Shown piece by piece: positions 33,101-45,172 of a stretch of 64,000 nt of DNA. The DNA lies in the NCBI GenBank assembly GCA_936432065.2, contig OW386285.2:39425920-39489919 (forward strand), in the 5' to 3' direction. Under the pieces are notes generated by a model. The model saw only the letters and a list, made by a program, of their open reading frames with translations. It was not told the origin of the DNA and did no database searches. Both the position numbers and the translations under genes were made by a program. Position 1 is the first letter of the stretch, and the number at the start of each line of letters is the position of its first letter. This DNA is from Rutpela maculata. Taxonomy: Eukaryota > Arthropoda > Insecta > Coleoptera > Cerambycidae.

Positions 33101-33225
33101 CTATTGTGAAATTCTTTCTATATTGGACACCATGTGAATATTACTTCAAAAATAATACCCTCTTTGTGAATTAATTGATATAACCGGCGCCTCCGCCAAA
33201 TCTTCAAATATTCTCGTAATATGAA
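30140..33225. mobile_element. 3.1-kb element with 0.6-0.85-kb inverted arms
   Basis: The left arm (about 30145-30990) and right arm (about 32600-33222) are inverted copies. Shared tracts include ATATCAATTAATTCACAAA, TTAAATAAATAAAAGAA, GGTCGGGTA/TACCCGACC, CCAATGCGCCCCTTTGGATTC, CATGGGTA, TCTAAAAAGCCCGGGACACA and CCTCTAGCGGTGTTG. The left arm has about 200 bp extra (30480-30680). Within the interior lies a second palindrome (31018-31110 against 31160-31250) with TACATGTAGCTGCAAACGTG. The outer parts of both arms encode related peptides (see the 30150 and 33146 entries). No transposase is recognised. Confidence 0.75.
30150..30257 (+). other. short peptide-coding-like stretch in left arm
   Basis: Reads YIERIFEVLSKSPVISINSQ then TGYYSHSAQYKENSTT and a stop. 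The mirror stretch at about 33146-33226 (minus) reads HITRIFEDLAEAPVISINSQ then RGYYF. The two differ at many codons yet keep RIFE-L---PVISINSQ-GYY, which may mean a once-coding terminal gene segment. No family assigned. Confidence 0.35.
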
Positions 33226-33226
33226 G
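33146..33226 (-). other. mirror peptide-coding-like stretch in right arm
   Basis: Companion of 30150-30257. In the minus frame it fuses upstream with translation of the GAAGAAGA array (serine/leucine/phenylalanine runs), which is certainly not real coding. Confidence 0.35.
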
Positions 33227-33300
33227 TCGGTTAAAAAAATTGTTCCTTTTAAAAAAAAATTTTGACGTGATAGGGCAAAATAAGATCAGGTCAGGACAGG

Positions 33301-33449
33301 TCAGATAAGAAGAAGAGAAGAAGAGAGGAAGAGAAGAAGAGAAGAAGAGAAGAAGAGAAGAAGAGAAGAAGAGAAGAAGAGAAGAAGAGAAGAAGAGAAG
33401 AAGAGAAGAAGAGAAGAAGAGAAGAAGAGAAGAAGAAGAGAAGAAGAAA
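33301..33449 (+). repeat. (GAAGAAGA)n microsatellite
   Basis: An almost pure 8-bp purine repeat of about 17 units, preceded by GGTCAGGACAGGTCAGATAA. The strand is nearly all purine, so it could form a triplex. It directly abuts the right end of the 3.1-kb inverted repeat. Confidence 0.9.
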
Positions 33450-33504
33450 TAATGGTATAATTTCACCCTTAATCTCTTCACTGGAAAGTGAAGAAAAAAT
33501 ATTT

Positions 33505-33765
33505 TTTGTAAAGGGTGGTCAATAAGAATGTAAAAAACACTTTAATAATCCTATCAGAAAAATTAAACTGTTTCTCTGAAATTGGTGTATTATGTTCTTA
33601 AATTATCTAAGATATCGTACCTGCAACAAGCGGCCTGCATTTAAACATACATACATACATACACCAAGACAGACAGACATACATTTTTTCGTCGGGTACG
33701 TGGCAATCTTGTGGTTAAATGGAAATATAATGATAATAAATTATTGTCTTATATATTTTGAGAAA
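33505..33765 (+). repeat. tandem duplication unit 1 (empty insertion site)
   Basis: From GTAAAGGGTGGTCAATAAG through CTGCAACAAGCGGCCTGCAT, a CATACATACATA run, ACACCAAGACAGACAGACAT and TTTTTCGTCGGGTACGTGG to TGTCTTATATATTTTGAG. Unit 2 begins at once (33766) and is interrupted by the retrotransposon. Confidence 0.9.
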
Positions 33766-33915
33766 AAATATTTTTGTAAAGCGTGGTCAATAAGAATGTA
33801 AAAAACACTTTAATAATCCTATCACAAAAATTAAACTGTTTCTTTGAAATTGGTATATTATGTTCTTAAATTATATAAGATATCGTGCCTGCAACAAGCG
33901 GCCTGCATTTAAACA
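33766..33915 (+). repeat. tandem duplication unit 2, left part
   Basis: GTAAAGCGTGGTCAATAAG to TTTAAACATACGTACAT, about 95% like unit 1. It stops where the retrotransposon 3' end begins; the continuation is at 35561-35660. Confidence 0.85.
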
Positions 33916-35560
<1,645 letters not shown>

Positions 35561-35660
35561 ATACACCAAGATAGACAGACATTTTTTTCGTCGGGTACGT
35601 GGTAATCTTGTGGTTAAATGGAAATATAATGATAATAAATTATTGTCTTATATATTTTGA
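35561..35660 (+). repeat. tandem duplication unit 2, right part
   Basis: ATACACCAAGATAGACAGACA, TTTTTTCGTCGGGTACGTGG and AATGATAATAAATTATTGTC continue unit 2 beyond the retrotransposon, matching 33655-33762. Confidence 0.85.
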
Positions 35661-36479
35661 TGGTTACAAATATAGCGGAACATTCTGTAGACTGAGACTT
35701 CTATAGAAAATAAACACTAATTAGTACAGTGGGTATAACTATACAAATCGGTAATCAAAAGAAAGAAAGCAGAACGGCAGAAGAATATTATTTCTGGATA
35801 AATAAAAACCTGTGTCGTGAAACAATAAAAAATGCCCTATGTATAAAGATCGCCATACATATCCGACATTTCAGATCATTAACTCGACTCCTACGATCAG
35901 TAACTTGTATCTTCAACATTTTTTTATATCATTACCTTGATACTTGCTTCTAACTTAACATTTCCTAATGATAATAGAACGTACAGTTCTCAATTTCAAA
36001 TGATATATTGATTCTGATGTTACTCTCTTTTGCGCATTAATTGTTTTAAATAAAAAAATTATGCTTAGTTTAATAGTTCTTCACTTTTGTCTTGAATTTA
36101 AAGAAAGGTGTATACTATGATTTTACTATACGGTGGCTATCTGATATCGTTGTACATATTTTTCTGCCTGAGTTTTTGAAATATGTGAAGACAGTTGAGT
36201 GTATAATGTGCAAGAGCAAAATTGTCCTCAAATTAATAGAAACTGTTAAATTTAATTATCGAGTGTAATTTTACGTAAAGAAAACCTTTCCAAGGTTGGA
36301 AAGAGGAAGGAATATTACGATAAAGCAAATCCTGGGTACGAGAATAAATTACCGTAAATTTTAGGTTTTGAAAATGTTTACGTACTGTCTCCAACTATAA
36401 ATCTGATTTCATAGTATTTTATTATAGTGACGAGCAATACTAGAATATCTTTATTCGGCCATGGAATATAAATAGCTAT
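35661..36479. other. no gene recognised
   Basis: AT-rich. A 74-codon ORF (35729-35953) lacks motifs. Confidence 0.35.
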
Positions 36480-37010
36480 TGGACCCTTTGAATTATTGAT
36501 GTAAGACTGGACGGCATAAATGCGTTTATCTGCTTCTTAATGTCACTTCTTGTCATGATTTTACTGAAACAACTGTCTACAAAGCAAACGCTTATGCAAA
36601 AATGAGGATTTGGCGAATCTACAGCATCGTTGTCTAAGAACGAAGTACAACGTTCCAAAAGTGTACTGCACAAATTGAGGAGCACATTCTTTAGTCCTTC
36701 TGAAATCAATAATTATTTTGCAGCTTTTGTTCAAAATGTTAGTGATAAAAATGATAATAAGTTGAATATTGCAATAATAATTCAAACAAATTAAATATTA
36801 TCATTTAGCGGTTCTGTTGCTGAAGTTAATAAAATTTGACTAAGATAGAAACAAATGCAATGGGCATCGATAGCATTTCGTCTACTATACTAAAATATAT
36901 TAGTTCTTTTACCCATCAATATATAACACAAAACATATTATAAATTATTGCATTGAGGCGAAACATTTTTCAATTATGGAAAGTTGCAGTAGGCTAACTA
37001 TTTTTGAATT
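36480..37010 (+). pseudogene. non-LTR retrotransposon fragment: linker and RT fingers
   Basis: Reads SEINNYFAAFVQNVSDKND (matching the FNNYF motif before the RT), FSGSVAEVNKI, then after a shift ETNAMGIDSISSTILKYI, and in a further frame FQLWKVAV. These are the first RT blocks (K-NAxGxDGIP, xxFPxxWKxAxV) of Jockey/CR1-like elements. At least three frame changes. The palm with catalytic residues is not present. Confidence 0.7.
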
Positions 37011-37049
37011 TAAGAGAAATTAAAAATTTAATTTTATGGTGTTGAAAAA

Positions 37050-37640
37050 TTAGCGGTGGAACTTATTAGTCCAATCAATGAATGCCCAAAAGGGGATTGT
37101 TGAGGACATGGAGGGGGAGAGAATTTTCCGCTTCAGGAATGTGTTGGGGGTAGTTAGGAGGTAAACATACTAAAAGTCTTCACCCCTAGCCCTGCCGCTT
37201 CAGGGAGGGGAGGGGGGTGGAAAGGTCCTCTTTTTCGATTCTTCGCTTATAACTCGGAAAACATGAGTCGTACGGAAAAAAGTATTCTATAAAAAATTAA
37301 ACATAATTAAATTTCCTACAAGAAAGTTTTTATTCATTTTCTTCCTATGTGTTGTTTCCGAGATATTCGCCAGTAAATAAATTAATTAGGTACTTGAAAT
37401 TTTTCTATCTAACTGGTTTACCGTGGTCTGCTAATAAATCAAAGTCACAAAACAATCGTTATTTTACAGCACTCAACGTATTTACTAACGTAATAATTTG
37501 TCGAAATCTATACATTTCCTTAAATATACAGTATTACTCACTTAAAATGAAGATATCCTTATAACTTTTTTATTTTGTTTTACTTATGACCAAAAAAATA
37601 TTCGCCTGCTACAAATGTAAAGCCATATGCGGTTTCAAAA
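37050..37640 (+). repeat. family F repeat, copy 2
   Basis: Inverted relative to copy 1 (24640-25275), with the same order TTGGGCATTCATTGATTGG/CCAATCAATGAATGCCCAAA, G-rich block, CGCTTATAACTCGGAAAACA, GAGATATTCGCCAG, TTCCTTAAATATACAGT and TTCGCCTGCTACAAATGTAA. Non-coding. Confidence 0.7.
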
Positions 37641-38487
37641 AAAAATTCTTATTTATTTCCGCGGATGAGAAGACAACTCTTTTGGAAATTTTTTTTTGCA
37701 TTTTTCAAGATAAAAAATCTACCTACTACTTTTGGGTTTTTTAGTCTTACAATTGAGTCTACTTTACGCTCCCAAAATTTGAACATAACGATACGGGACA
37801 CCTTGTATACCATATTTCATTATAATTTTAGGGTAAAATTTACTAGGGATTTTACTTCCCTCGCTTAACGAAGGTAAGTATTGTAATTATGAATATAGCG
37901 GATACGTAAATTACAAAAATTGAGGTCATTTAATTCTATCAGCTTGTCTGTTGAAGTACTGGACAATATAATCATGACGTGGAACATTTGTATATCATTC
38001 TGTTTACTTAAAAATAAGTTAGAAGAACCTCTTGCACTAACAGTTTTAACTCCCTTTGTTGAAATTTATCGTACTGAATGTCGTTAAATTTTCTGTTTTT
38101 CTATTATTCTAGAGGTAAAGGTATTATTGTAGTTTGTGTAGTCCCCAAAATATCCGGAGATATTACAGACTTGAAACCGCTTTCTTCGCCCACCTCCACA
38201 ATTTAGATTTTTTGTCACGCTAAAATAGAGCCCAATCTACTATTATATGCATAAGCATTGTTACATGTTTAATATCGTAACGGGTTGGGTGTTTGACCTC
38301 CATTAAATTCCCAAATGATGCTATGAACCATCGGTGAATAATTAATTGTGTTTTATTGCGGTCCTCGCTGCCAATAACACCCTACACATAATTGTAGAGA
38401 GCACTACGTTCAGAAACATTATCACTGATTTTATAGTATTTTTACGAGATCCTTGACGATAAAAAACAAACATCAAGAATATACCTA
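37641..38487. other. no gene recognised
   Basis: AT-rich. Near 37855 the hairpin CTTCCCTCGCTTAACGAAGG resembles the terminal hairpin of family I (51770, 55480) and may be a remnant. Confidence 0.35.
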
Positions 38488-38800
38488 GGGTGGGTCATTT
38501 TTTTTTGTTATTTCTTAAAGGGCACAGCAATAAAAGGGTGCTAAATAGTGTCAAAATGACGTGTGTAAAATGTTATTAGTGTAATTACCTCCGGATTGTC
38601 GTCAAAATTTCGAAAAATGATTGTTTTAGAGGTAAATTTAGAGTGGGTAACTTTTTATTTTTTTGTTATTTCTTAATGGGTACAGCGCTAAAAGGGTGCT
38701 AAATGGCGTCGAAAAGACGTGTGTAAAATATTATTCGATTCTAATAAATTTAATTGCCTCCAGACTACCTTCAGTTTCGAAAAATGATCGTTAGTGGTAA
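38488..38800 (+). repeat. two diverged tandem units of about 155 bp
   Basis: Each has GTGGGT(C/A)A..TTTTT, TTGTTATTTCTTAA, AAAAGGGTGCTAAAT, GACGTGTGTAAAAT and TTTCGAAAAATGAT. Non-coding. Confidence 0.75.
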
Positions 38801-38890
38801 ATTTCAGTTTGATATAAAAGTATTCAGAATCAACTTTTTAAAATATTTTTGATTAAGTATATATAACAGAAAACTTTAAACTTTAAACCT

Positions 38891-39400
38891 GACATTTGAA
38901 AATGTCATAAGCGTAAAATTTTTAATATTCGTTTAGATGTTCATTTTTTAGTACCTTTAGTCTATTTCTAGACTGTTTGTAGAAATAAATGATACGGGAA
39001 CTTACCTTTTCTGAAATCGATCGGCAATGTCTACATTTTCGGCGCGATTTCATATCAAAAAATGCACAATTCCAGTATTTTAGTCCGTTGCTAAGAAACT
39101 ATCAGAAAAGAGACCGGAAAAGATCTGTTGCCAGGCAACGTGACATTTGAAAATGTCATAAGCGTAAAATTTTTAATATTCGTTCAGATGTTCATTTTTT
39201 AGTACCTTTAGTTTATTTTTAGACTGTTTGTAGAAATAAATGATATGGGAACTTACCTTTTCTGAAATCGATCGGCAATGTCTACATTTTCGGCGCGATT
39301 TCAGATCGAAAAATGCACAATTCCAGTATTTTAGTCCGTTGCTAAGAAACTATCAGAAAAGAGACCGGAAGAAAAGATCTGTTGCCAGGCAACGATCAGC
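38891..39400 (+). repeat. 251-bp tandem duplication
   Basis: The units start at 38891 and 39142 with the palindrome GACATTTGAAAATGTC and end in the palindrome GTTGCCAGGCAAC. They are nearly identical (for example CATATCAAAA against CAGATCGAAA, and a GAA insertion near 39367). An 18-bp-spaced inverted pair AAAACCATACGGGAA / TTCCCATATGGTTTT (39403-39437) follows the second unit. Confidence 0.85.
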
Positions 39401-39437
39401 AAAACCATACGGGAATGTTACTTCCCATATGGTTTTT

Positions 39438-39815
39438 TTATGTACATTTTAGACAGTAAATAAATACACGCAAACAAATCAACTCACATTAAAATTGCAT
39501 TTATTAGTAAGCAGTTAGATTGTAATGAAGAAATGTTTTGCATTAATACAAATTCCTTAATTTATAATAATTGATTGTGATTTCAGAAAAAATAGTATGT
39601 GTACTTCGATGTAAAAGCACATTCCCGGACTTCGATGCTTGTTAGCCTCGACTAGCGCCTCGGCCAACAATTTGCATCGTCGTCCGGGAATGTATTGCTT
39701 TCAAACCTAAATACAAAATATATTATTCTCGCGGGCCTCATACCTTTAGACAACATTTATGTGAATTTTCCGAAAAAATCAATAATGGAATATTGTTAGA
39801 TTCACAGTGTATTAT
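39438..39815. other. no gene recognised
   Basis: AT-rich. A slightly GC-richer tract near 39627-39700 has an inverted pair CATTCCCGGAC / GTCCGGGAATG, a possible small foldback. Confidence 0.4.
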
Positions 39816-40273
39816 AAGGGTCGGTACTTTCATCTCCCGTCAATTTTTTTTTTTTAATCGCTTTATTTAGATTAACTTCCTGGCGAAGTTTAGCCGTAGG
39901 CTATTCTACCACTCAACCAGGACGGACGAATACATATAGACAACATCACAACACCCATTCCCTGCGACATTGCCCTCTGCCCCAGCTGAGACTCGAACTC
40001 AGGAGAGGAGAGTGACTAGACCGTGTTGTCTCTCACACAACCGCAGTCTAGCTCACTGCTACCGTCTCGGCAACACGTGAAAAACGCCACTACACATCCA
40101 TACCCTAGCCAGGATTCGAACCCGGGACCCCGTGGTCGCAAGCCTGACACCTTAAGCACTGCGCCACCGCCATTCTTTAGATAATTTCCTTGAATAAAAT
40201 TATAACAATAACTGTTTCCATGGAATCTATCCATCGAATAGATTTCACTGGAGATGAAAGTACCGGCCCTTAA
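39816..40273. mobile_element. PIF/Harbinger-like MITE split by a SINE
   Basis: GGGTCGGTACTTTCATCTCC (39818) and GGAGATGAAAGTACCGGCCC (ending about 40270) are inverted with one mismatch. Flanks are TAA on the left and TTA on the right, compatible with a 3-bp TWA target site. The MITE interior is interrupted by the SINE at 39845-40178. Confidence 0.6.
39845..40178 (-). mobile_element. dimeric tRNA-derived SINE
   Basis: On the minus strand unit 1 has an A box TGGCGCAGTGCTTAAGG (40150-40166) and B box GGTTCGAATCC (40112-40122). Unit 2 has GTAGCAGTGAGCTAGAC (about 40046-40062) and B box AGTTCGAGTCT (39989-39999). A conserved tail follows: TGTTGTGATGTTGTC, GTCCTGGTTGAGTGGTAGA and GAAGTTAATCTAAATAAAGC, ending in an A run of about 14 (39845-39858). 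Pol III transcription from unit 1 is expected; mobilisation would depend on a LINE. Confidence 0.8.
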
Positions 40274-40603
40274 AGTACTAAATTTAAGCTGAATCGTTAG
40301 AGAAAAACGAGATTTTCGATTTATTTGCATCACATATAATTGTAAATCACAATTTCAAATAATTTCACAAAGTTACATAGAAAGGAAATAGGCCGATAAT
40401 TTTGAAGTATAGCCTTTTTTAACACAGAAGCAAACTCGAGCAATTTTCCGAATGCCAGGAAATCTGGCAGATCGCAAGATCAGATTAAAAATAGGGATTT
40501 CAGGATTCTCTGATAATGAGCATGACGTTAAAGCTTAGAAATATAAAATGATGAATATGTTAGTTTGCTGTGTAGAAGCTAAAACTCCACCAGTGGCATA
40601 TTA

Positions 40604-41118
40604 GACTGGCGGTACATGACCAGTCAGGTGCAATGTTTTTAAAATGCATGCCAATCATATACATGAATGAAATTACCATGAATATGCCAGAAAAGCAAAT
40701 TTTAGGCAGTCGTCGCGTGCAGAAGGGTGTGCAAATCGATTTTTTCTGTTTTTTTTTTAATTTTAAAATGGATGCCAATAGTGCCAAACGAAAAGCCGTG
40801 AAAAAGAATTCAGCGGAAATTCATTGGCATGCAGTTCCGCGCAAAAACAACTTTTGATGCGCACATTAAACCGTAAAATTTTTTGGTGTTCTTGATTTTG
40901 GATTTTTTTTCAAGTCTTTTCATTTGGCACTATTGGCATCCATTTTAAAATTAAAAAAAAACACAGAAAAAACAAAAAAAATCGATTTGCACCCCCTTCT
41001 GCACGCGACGACTGCCTAAAATTTGCGTTTCTAGCATATTCATGGTAATTTCATTCATACATATATGATTGGCATGCATTTAAAAACGTTGCACCTGACT
41101 GGTCATGTACCGCCAGTC
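40604..41118. mobile_element. TA-flanked foldback MITE (family G), copy 2
   Basis: Same ends and arms as 29081-29599 (GACTGGCGGTACATGACCAG and complement), flanked by TA at 40602-40603 and 41119-41120. The two copies differ by a few percent. Open frames in the arms, with KQILGSRRVQKGVQIDFF-like reading, occur in both copies but also on the complement, so coding is doubtful. Confidence 0.85.
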
Positions 41119-41855
41119 TATATTGTCGGGTTTGCAATGTACTATTAATGTACAAAGTGTGAGCAAAATCGTGAAAAATTTTTTGCAGATTCTCGATTTT
41201 CAAAAAAAAAAATAGCTCTAATTTTTGTAAGTGAACTCTAGATATCGAATTTAAACGAAAACGAACAATTGGTTTCGGTGCTAGAACAAACGACGGTCAT
41301 ACAGATGTTTTTTCTAAATTTTTTTTTTAGTATCTGGAAGTGAAAAACTAGAAGTGGAATTTTTGGACGATTACAATACTACCTTCACTCCTAACGTCGC
41401 GTCGCGTCGCTGGAAAATAAAATAGTGTATGATATGCGTATTAAAAGTGATTTTATTTTGTTTCGAAGGGATGAGCTAGTCCACTATGCGTCCCAAACCC
41501 TCCCCCTCACAAAATAAAATATAACTTCTCAATCTTATATCATAAATAGCTATTTTATAATAAGTAAAGCATGAAAATTATTTTTAGAGTGTAAAATATT
41601 TTGACCAGAATGACGTGAAGTTTATGGCTATAAAATATTGTATTGAAACCAATTTAATGGAATTGCTATTTCTGTAAGAAATCTCGTAAATCGATGACGG
41701 ATCTGTTCTAATACAATATTTTCTTTTTGCTTTTATTATTGAACATTATCCAATAGATTTGTCATTTTTTTTTAAGATTTTATAAAATAATGAAACCTAT
41801 AAACAATACAACTTAATGAATCATTCAAAATTTCTATAATTGACATTAAACTTAC
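41119..41855. other. no gene recognised; possible intron
   Basis: AT-rich. GTCGCGTCGCGTCGC near 41396 is a short GC run. The stretch lies downstream of the candidate exon donor. Confidence 0.35.
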
Positions 41856-42007
41856 TGTATACTTTGAGTTGATCGAGTGGAGGAATCACCGTTGTTTTCT
41901 GGGATTGATTGTTTTTGCCGTTTCTTGCCGTAGCCATCAACCTTTGCCTCTTTATTGGGGGAACTAATCGAGCCGGGCCCACCGGAAATGCTGTCGAGGC
42001 GTAATAG
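41856..42007 (-). CDS. candidate spliced exon of an unidentified host gene
   Basis: 152 bp of GC-richer sequence bounded on the minus strand by a textbook acceptor TTTTTTCTTTACAG|C (42008-42021) and a donor ATACA|GTAAGT (41850-41856). Two reading frames are open throughout. One reads LLRLDSISGGPGSISSPN then KEAKVDGYGKKRQKQ. The other reads YYASTAFPVGPARLVPPIKR then QRLMATARNG. The third has a stop. Neither is assigned to a family with confidence. The surrounding non-coding DNA would be introns containing MITEs. Confidence 0.5.
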
Positions 42008-42052
42008 CTGTAAAGAAAAAATCAACAGTTAGAAATTCTACCGATACTTAAT

Positions 42053-42758
42053 ATACAGTGCGTCCTTTGATTGAGTTCGCTATAGGTAAAATGGACAAAA
42101 AATTTTCGATTTTGTTTTATATTTTTGATTATCTAAAAAGTAATTTTGGGTGTGCTTTTGTTTTTTTAAATCATGTAGGCCATGACAGTTAAGCAAAAAC
42201 AAATGTCATGTTAGGTAAAGTACCTTTTCTGTAAAAGATACAGCAAAATATCATTAAAGAAAGTTATTTAGATTGGAAAGTTATAGTCCTATGCAAAATT
42301 TCAAGAACATACGCCTACTTTGACGATTTTGATTTTTTTAATATAATTGCATTTGACAAAAAAAAAATTGTTGCCAGTTTACTAAAGTTTTTACTCCATT
42401 ATGTACTAGATCCAACACTTTAGTAAACTGGCATACTATTTTTTTTTCGTAAAATGGAATTATATCGAAAAAATCAAAATCATCAATTTGAAATTTTGCA
42501 TAAGACTATATATAACTTTCTAATCTAAACAACTTTCCTTAATGACATTTTGCTGTATCTTTTACAGAAAAGGTACTTTACCTAACATGAAATTCGTTTT
42601 TGCTTAACTGTCATGGACTACATGATTTAAAAAAAACAAAAGCACACCCAAAATTACTTTTTAGATAAGCAGGGGTGAACCTCCAAATATGAAAAAAAAA
42701 AATCGAAAATTCTTTGTCCATTTCACGTATAGCGAACTCAATCGGAGGACAGACTGTA
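42053..42758. mobile_element. TA-flanked foldback MITE, about 330-bp arms
   Basis: Left TACAGTGCGTCC...GATTGAGTTCGCTATA, right TATAGCGAACTCAATC...GGACAGACTGTA. The arms pair over AAAGCACACCCAAAATTACT-type sequence, GTTAAGCAAAAAC and GCCAGTTTACTAAAGT close to the loop. It lies about 45 bp upstream of the candidate exon acceptor. Non-coding. Confidence 0.85.
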
Positions 42759-43583
42759 TATATAGTAAGTCAATTTATGAAAATAGTAGTTTTCAAGGTT
42801 TGCATTATTTGGATAGACGATTTTACTGGAAATAGAAAACCGGTAAAATCAATTAAATCACATCTATCTGTTTAATAAAAAAATTAAAATGAAAATATCA
42901 ATTTTTAATCTTTGTAATTCTCTATAGAGAACAAAGAGCTGCAAAATTAATTTATTTACTTAAACCTATCAGAGCAGGCATCAAGAAACAATCCGTTTGA
43001 AAAATCCGTAGGATTCATTCTGGTTGATGATTTAGATTTAGATCTAAAATTAAAATTCTGAAAGTTGCCAAATAACATTTTCCGGATTTTTGTATTCACC
43101 TACTTCACCCCCTACTCCTGCACCTACTGACAAATAGGCAGCAAAAAATGGAGTGAGGCACATTTCTGCTGTCGTCTGATGGACCATAGAATTCATTTTA
43201 TGATCAACATTAGGTAATTTTTCACATTGCAAGAAGCTCTAAAAGATCCTGGATTCTGGAGGGATTTTTCTAGGTGAAACTTATGTCAGTGTGTCTATGA
43301 CATATTAAAGCATATTTAAGAGAAGTATTAGGTAATTTTTAACACGGCACAATAACACACAAAATCATTATACTACGAAGAAATGATCTAGATAAAAAAT
43401 AAGTACCTAAGCATATAATTTCAAGTTGTTACGATTTCATAGTCAGCTATTAAGAAAAAATTAAGTAACTCTTGACTTCATGATATTATTCTTGTCCCAG
43501 TAGTTGGTCTATTTTGCTTGTTTGCTGCTTGGGAGAATGACAGGTTTATTCAAATTGAGTTCTTTTATATATAAAAGTCTGAG
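42759..43583. other. no gene recognised
   Basis: AT-rich. The 60-codon minus ORF at 43050-43232 has no motif. Confidence 0.35.
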
Positions 43584-44125
43584 TACTCCAGGCATTAGAG
43601 ACCATATAGGGCCCTTACCTGGAAAAATTTATGGTAGTCCTGGAGATGCTTTACGTTTTTTGGAGCGCTGAATTCGAATTTTTAACTTCCCACCAAAAAT
43701 TCCCTCCGGAACCCCCTCAAATTTAGACCATGCTAGCTCGAGAAGCATGGCAGGGACGCGGGGGTACCCCAAGAAGATCGAAAGACCAGAGAGCAACTGT
43801 GGAGTTGCCTAAATGCATGCGCGGCGCCGAGGCGCATGTTTCGGGACCCATTCGCTCCCCTCCCGTTCGTCGTACGTCAAAACGTCAAAGGACCTTTTTT
43901 GTTGTAAATTTTGTTTGCTTTCTGAATATCTGGGTATTTTTTCTCTAAAACGAAAAAAAAAAACGATAAAAAAAATAAAAATACATTCTTTTTTTTCTAA
44001 ATTTGAGGAGGGAATTTTTGGTGGGAAGTTGAAAATTTGGATTCAGCAAGCCAAAAAACATAAATAAGCCTATTTCCCGAACTACCATGAATTTTTCTAG
44101 GTAAAATTTTCTAATGCCTGGAGTA
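43584..44125. mobile_element. foldback element with CpG-rich loop
   Basis: TACTCCAGGCATTAG (43584) and CTAATGCCTGGAGTA (44111-44125) are exact complements. The arms continue with AAAATTTATGGTAGTCCTGG, GCTGAATTCGAATTTTTAAC and CTTCCCACCAAAAATTCCCT. The loop (about 43735-43900) is conspicuously CpG-rich (GCGCGGCGCCGAGGCGC) compared with its surroundings. A 72-codon basic ORF crosses the loop but has no known motif. Confidence 0.75.
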
Positions 44126-44146
44126 GAGGTAAATTTTGTAAATAAA

Positions 44147-44254
44147 TATCTATTCCTTGTAATTCTGATAACCTACACATAGTTATGCTAGGGAGCAAGG
44201 AACTCCCTAGCACAACTATGTGTAGGTTATCAGAATTACAAGGAATAGATATTT
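44147..44254. repeat. near-perfect hairpin, 50-bp arms
   Basis: ATATCTATTCCTTGTAATTC through ACATAGTTATGCTAGGGA is followed after 9 bp by its complement with one mismatch. It lies only about 20 bp beyond the preceding foldback element. No coding or terminator role is evident. Confidence 0.85.
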
Positions 44255-45172
44255 TAGTCACATTTTCATTTTTTATTGAATCGATAGGTGATTTGTAAAT
44301 AAGTTTTTTTTAGAGTTTTTCTAATTTCTAGTATAACCAGAATATAGGTTATCAGAGGAATGCAAGAATTTGAAATTAAGATTTTAAACACCACTACATA
44401 AATTTTGCTTTTTGATTTTTCACACATATTTTTTCCGCTGTTTGCAAAATATATGAAAAAACATTTTTCACTATAATTATGACGTCAATTGACCTCAAAT
44501 ATATTTTATATTAATGGCTCTAATACATATTACATAAGTCACTGTAAATTCAGATATAAACTATTACACAGTGGCTGATTATTTATAAAGTTTTAATCAA
44601 CTACATTGGCACGACCATGTTTAACAGATGTTTTCCAGTCTGCAATCATTACAGGGGCATGTTAAAGCGAAACAAGTTGTAAAAACAACTTTATCTTTTT
44701 ATTGAGCTGTCAGGAGCAACACAATGTATCTGATGGATATTTCGTTTTTAAAATTGCTTTTCGAGTGCATGGTATTGGTTAAATATAATATAATAAATGT
44801 ATAATGCATGAGCTAATTGGTGTGGTCAAATTATTTCATTGGTAACAGATGGTATAATTTTTCCTCATTTACAGGACGGTATATGAAAAAGAACGACCAT
44901 TATTATTATTTTTAATATTTGCAGAAATTAGAGCAGGAAAATGGTATTCTCATTATTAGTACAGTAATTAGAGACATTAATTTAGAAAGATTGTCATATG
45001 GATTAAATTACTTCTTTTTTATAACCATTGCAACTGAAAGAAAATTAAATATTCTAAATTTGCATATAAATTGATAGTTTTTAAGTCATAATGAAAATTT
45101 TGCTTTGTTTTAGATTGAGAAAACAGGTATGTCAAAATAGTTTTCGTCGAACCACTCGATAAGTGTCACATA
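44255..45172. other. no gene recognised
   Basis: AT-rich. A moderately mixed-composition patch at 44590-44720 has no ORF with motifs. Confidence 0.35.

Noticed and set aside
33146..33481. 111-codon ORF with repeated FFSSSLLL
   Set aside because: Reads through the GAAGAAGA array; only the last 30 codons are of interest and are listed separately.
43730..43948. Arg-rich ORF in the CpG-rich loop
   Set aside because: No recognisable motif, no start context and it lies in a foldback loop; kept only as an observation on composition.
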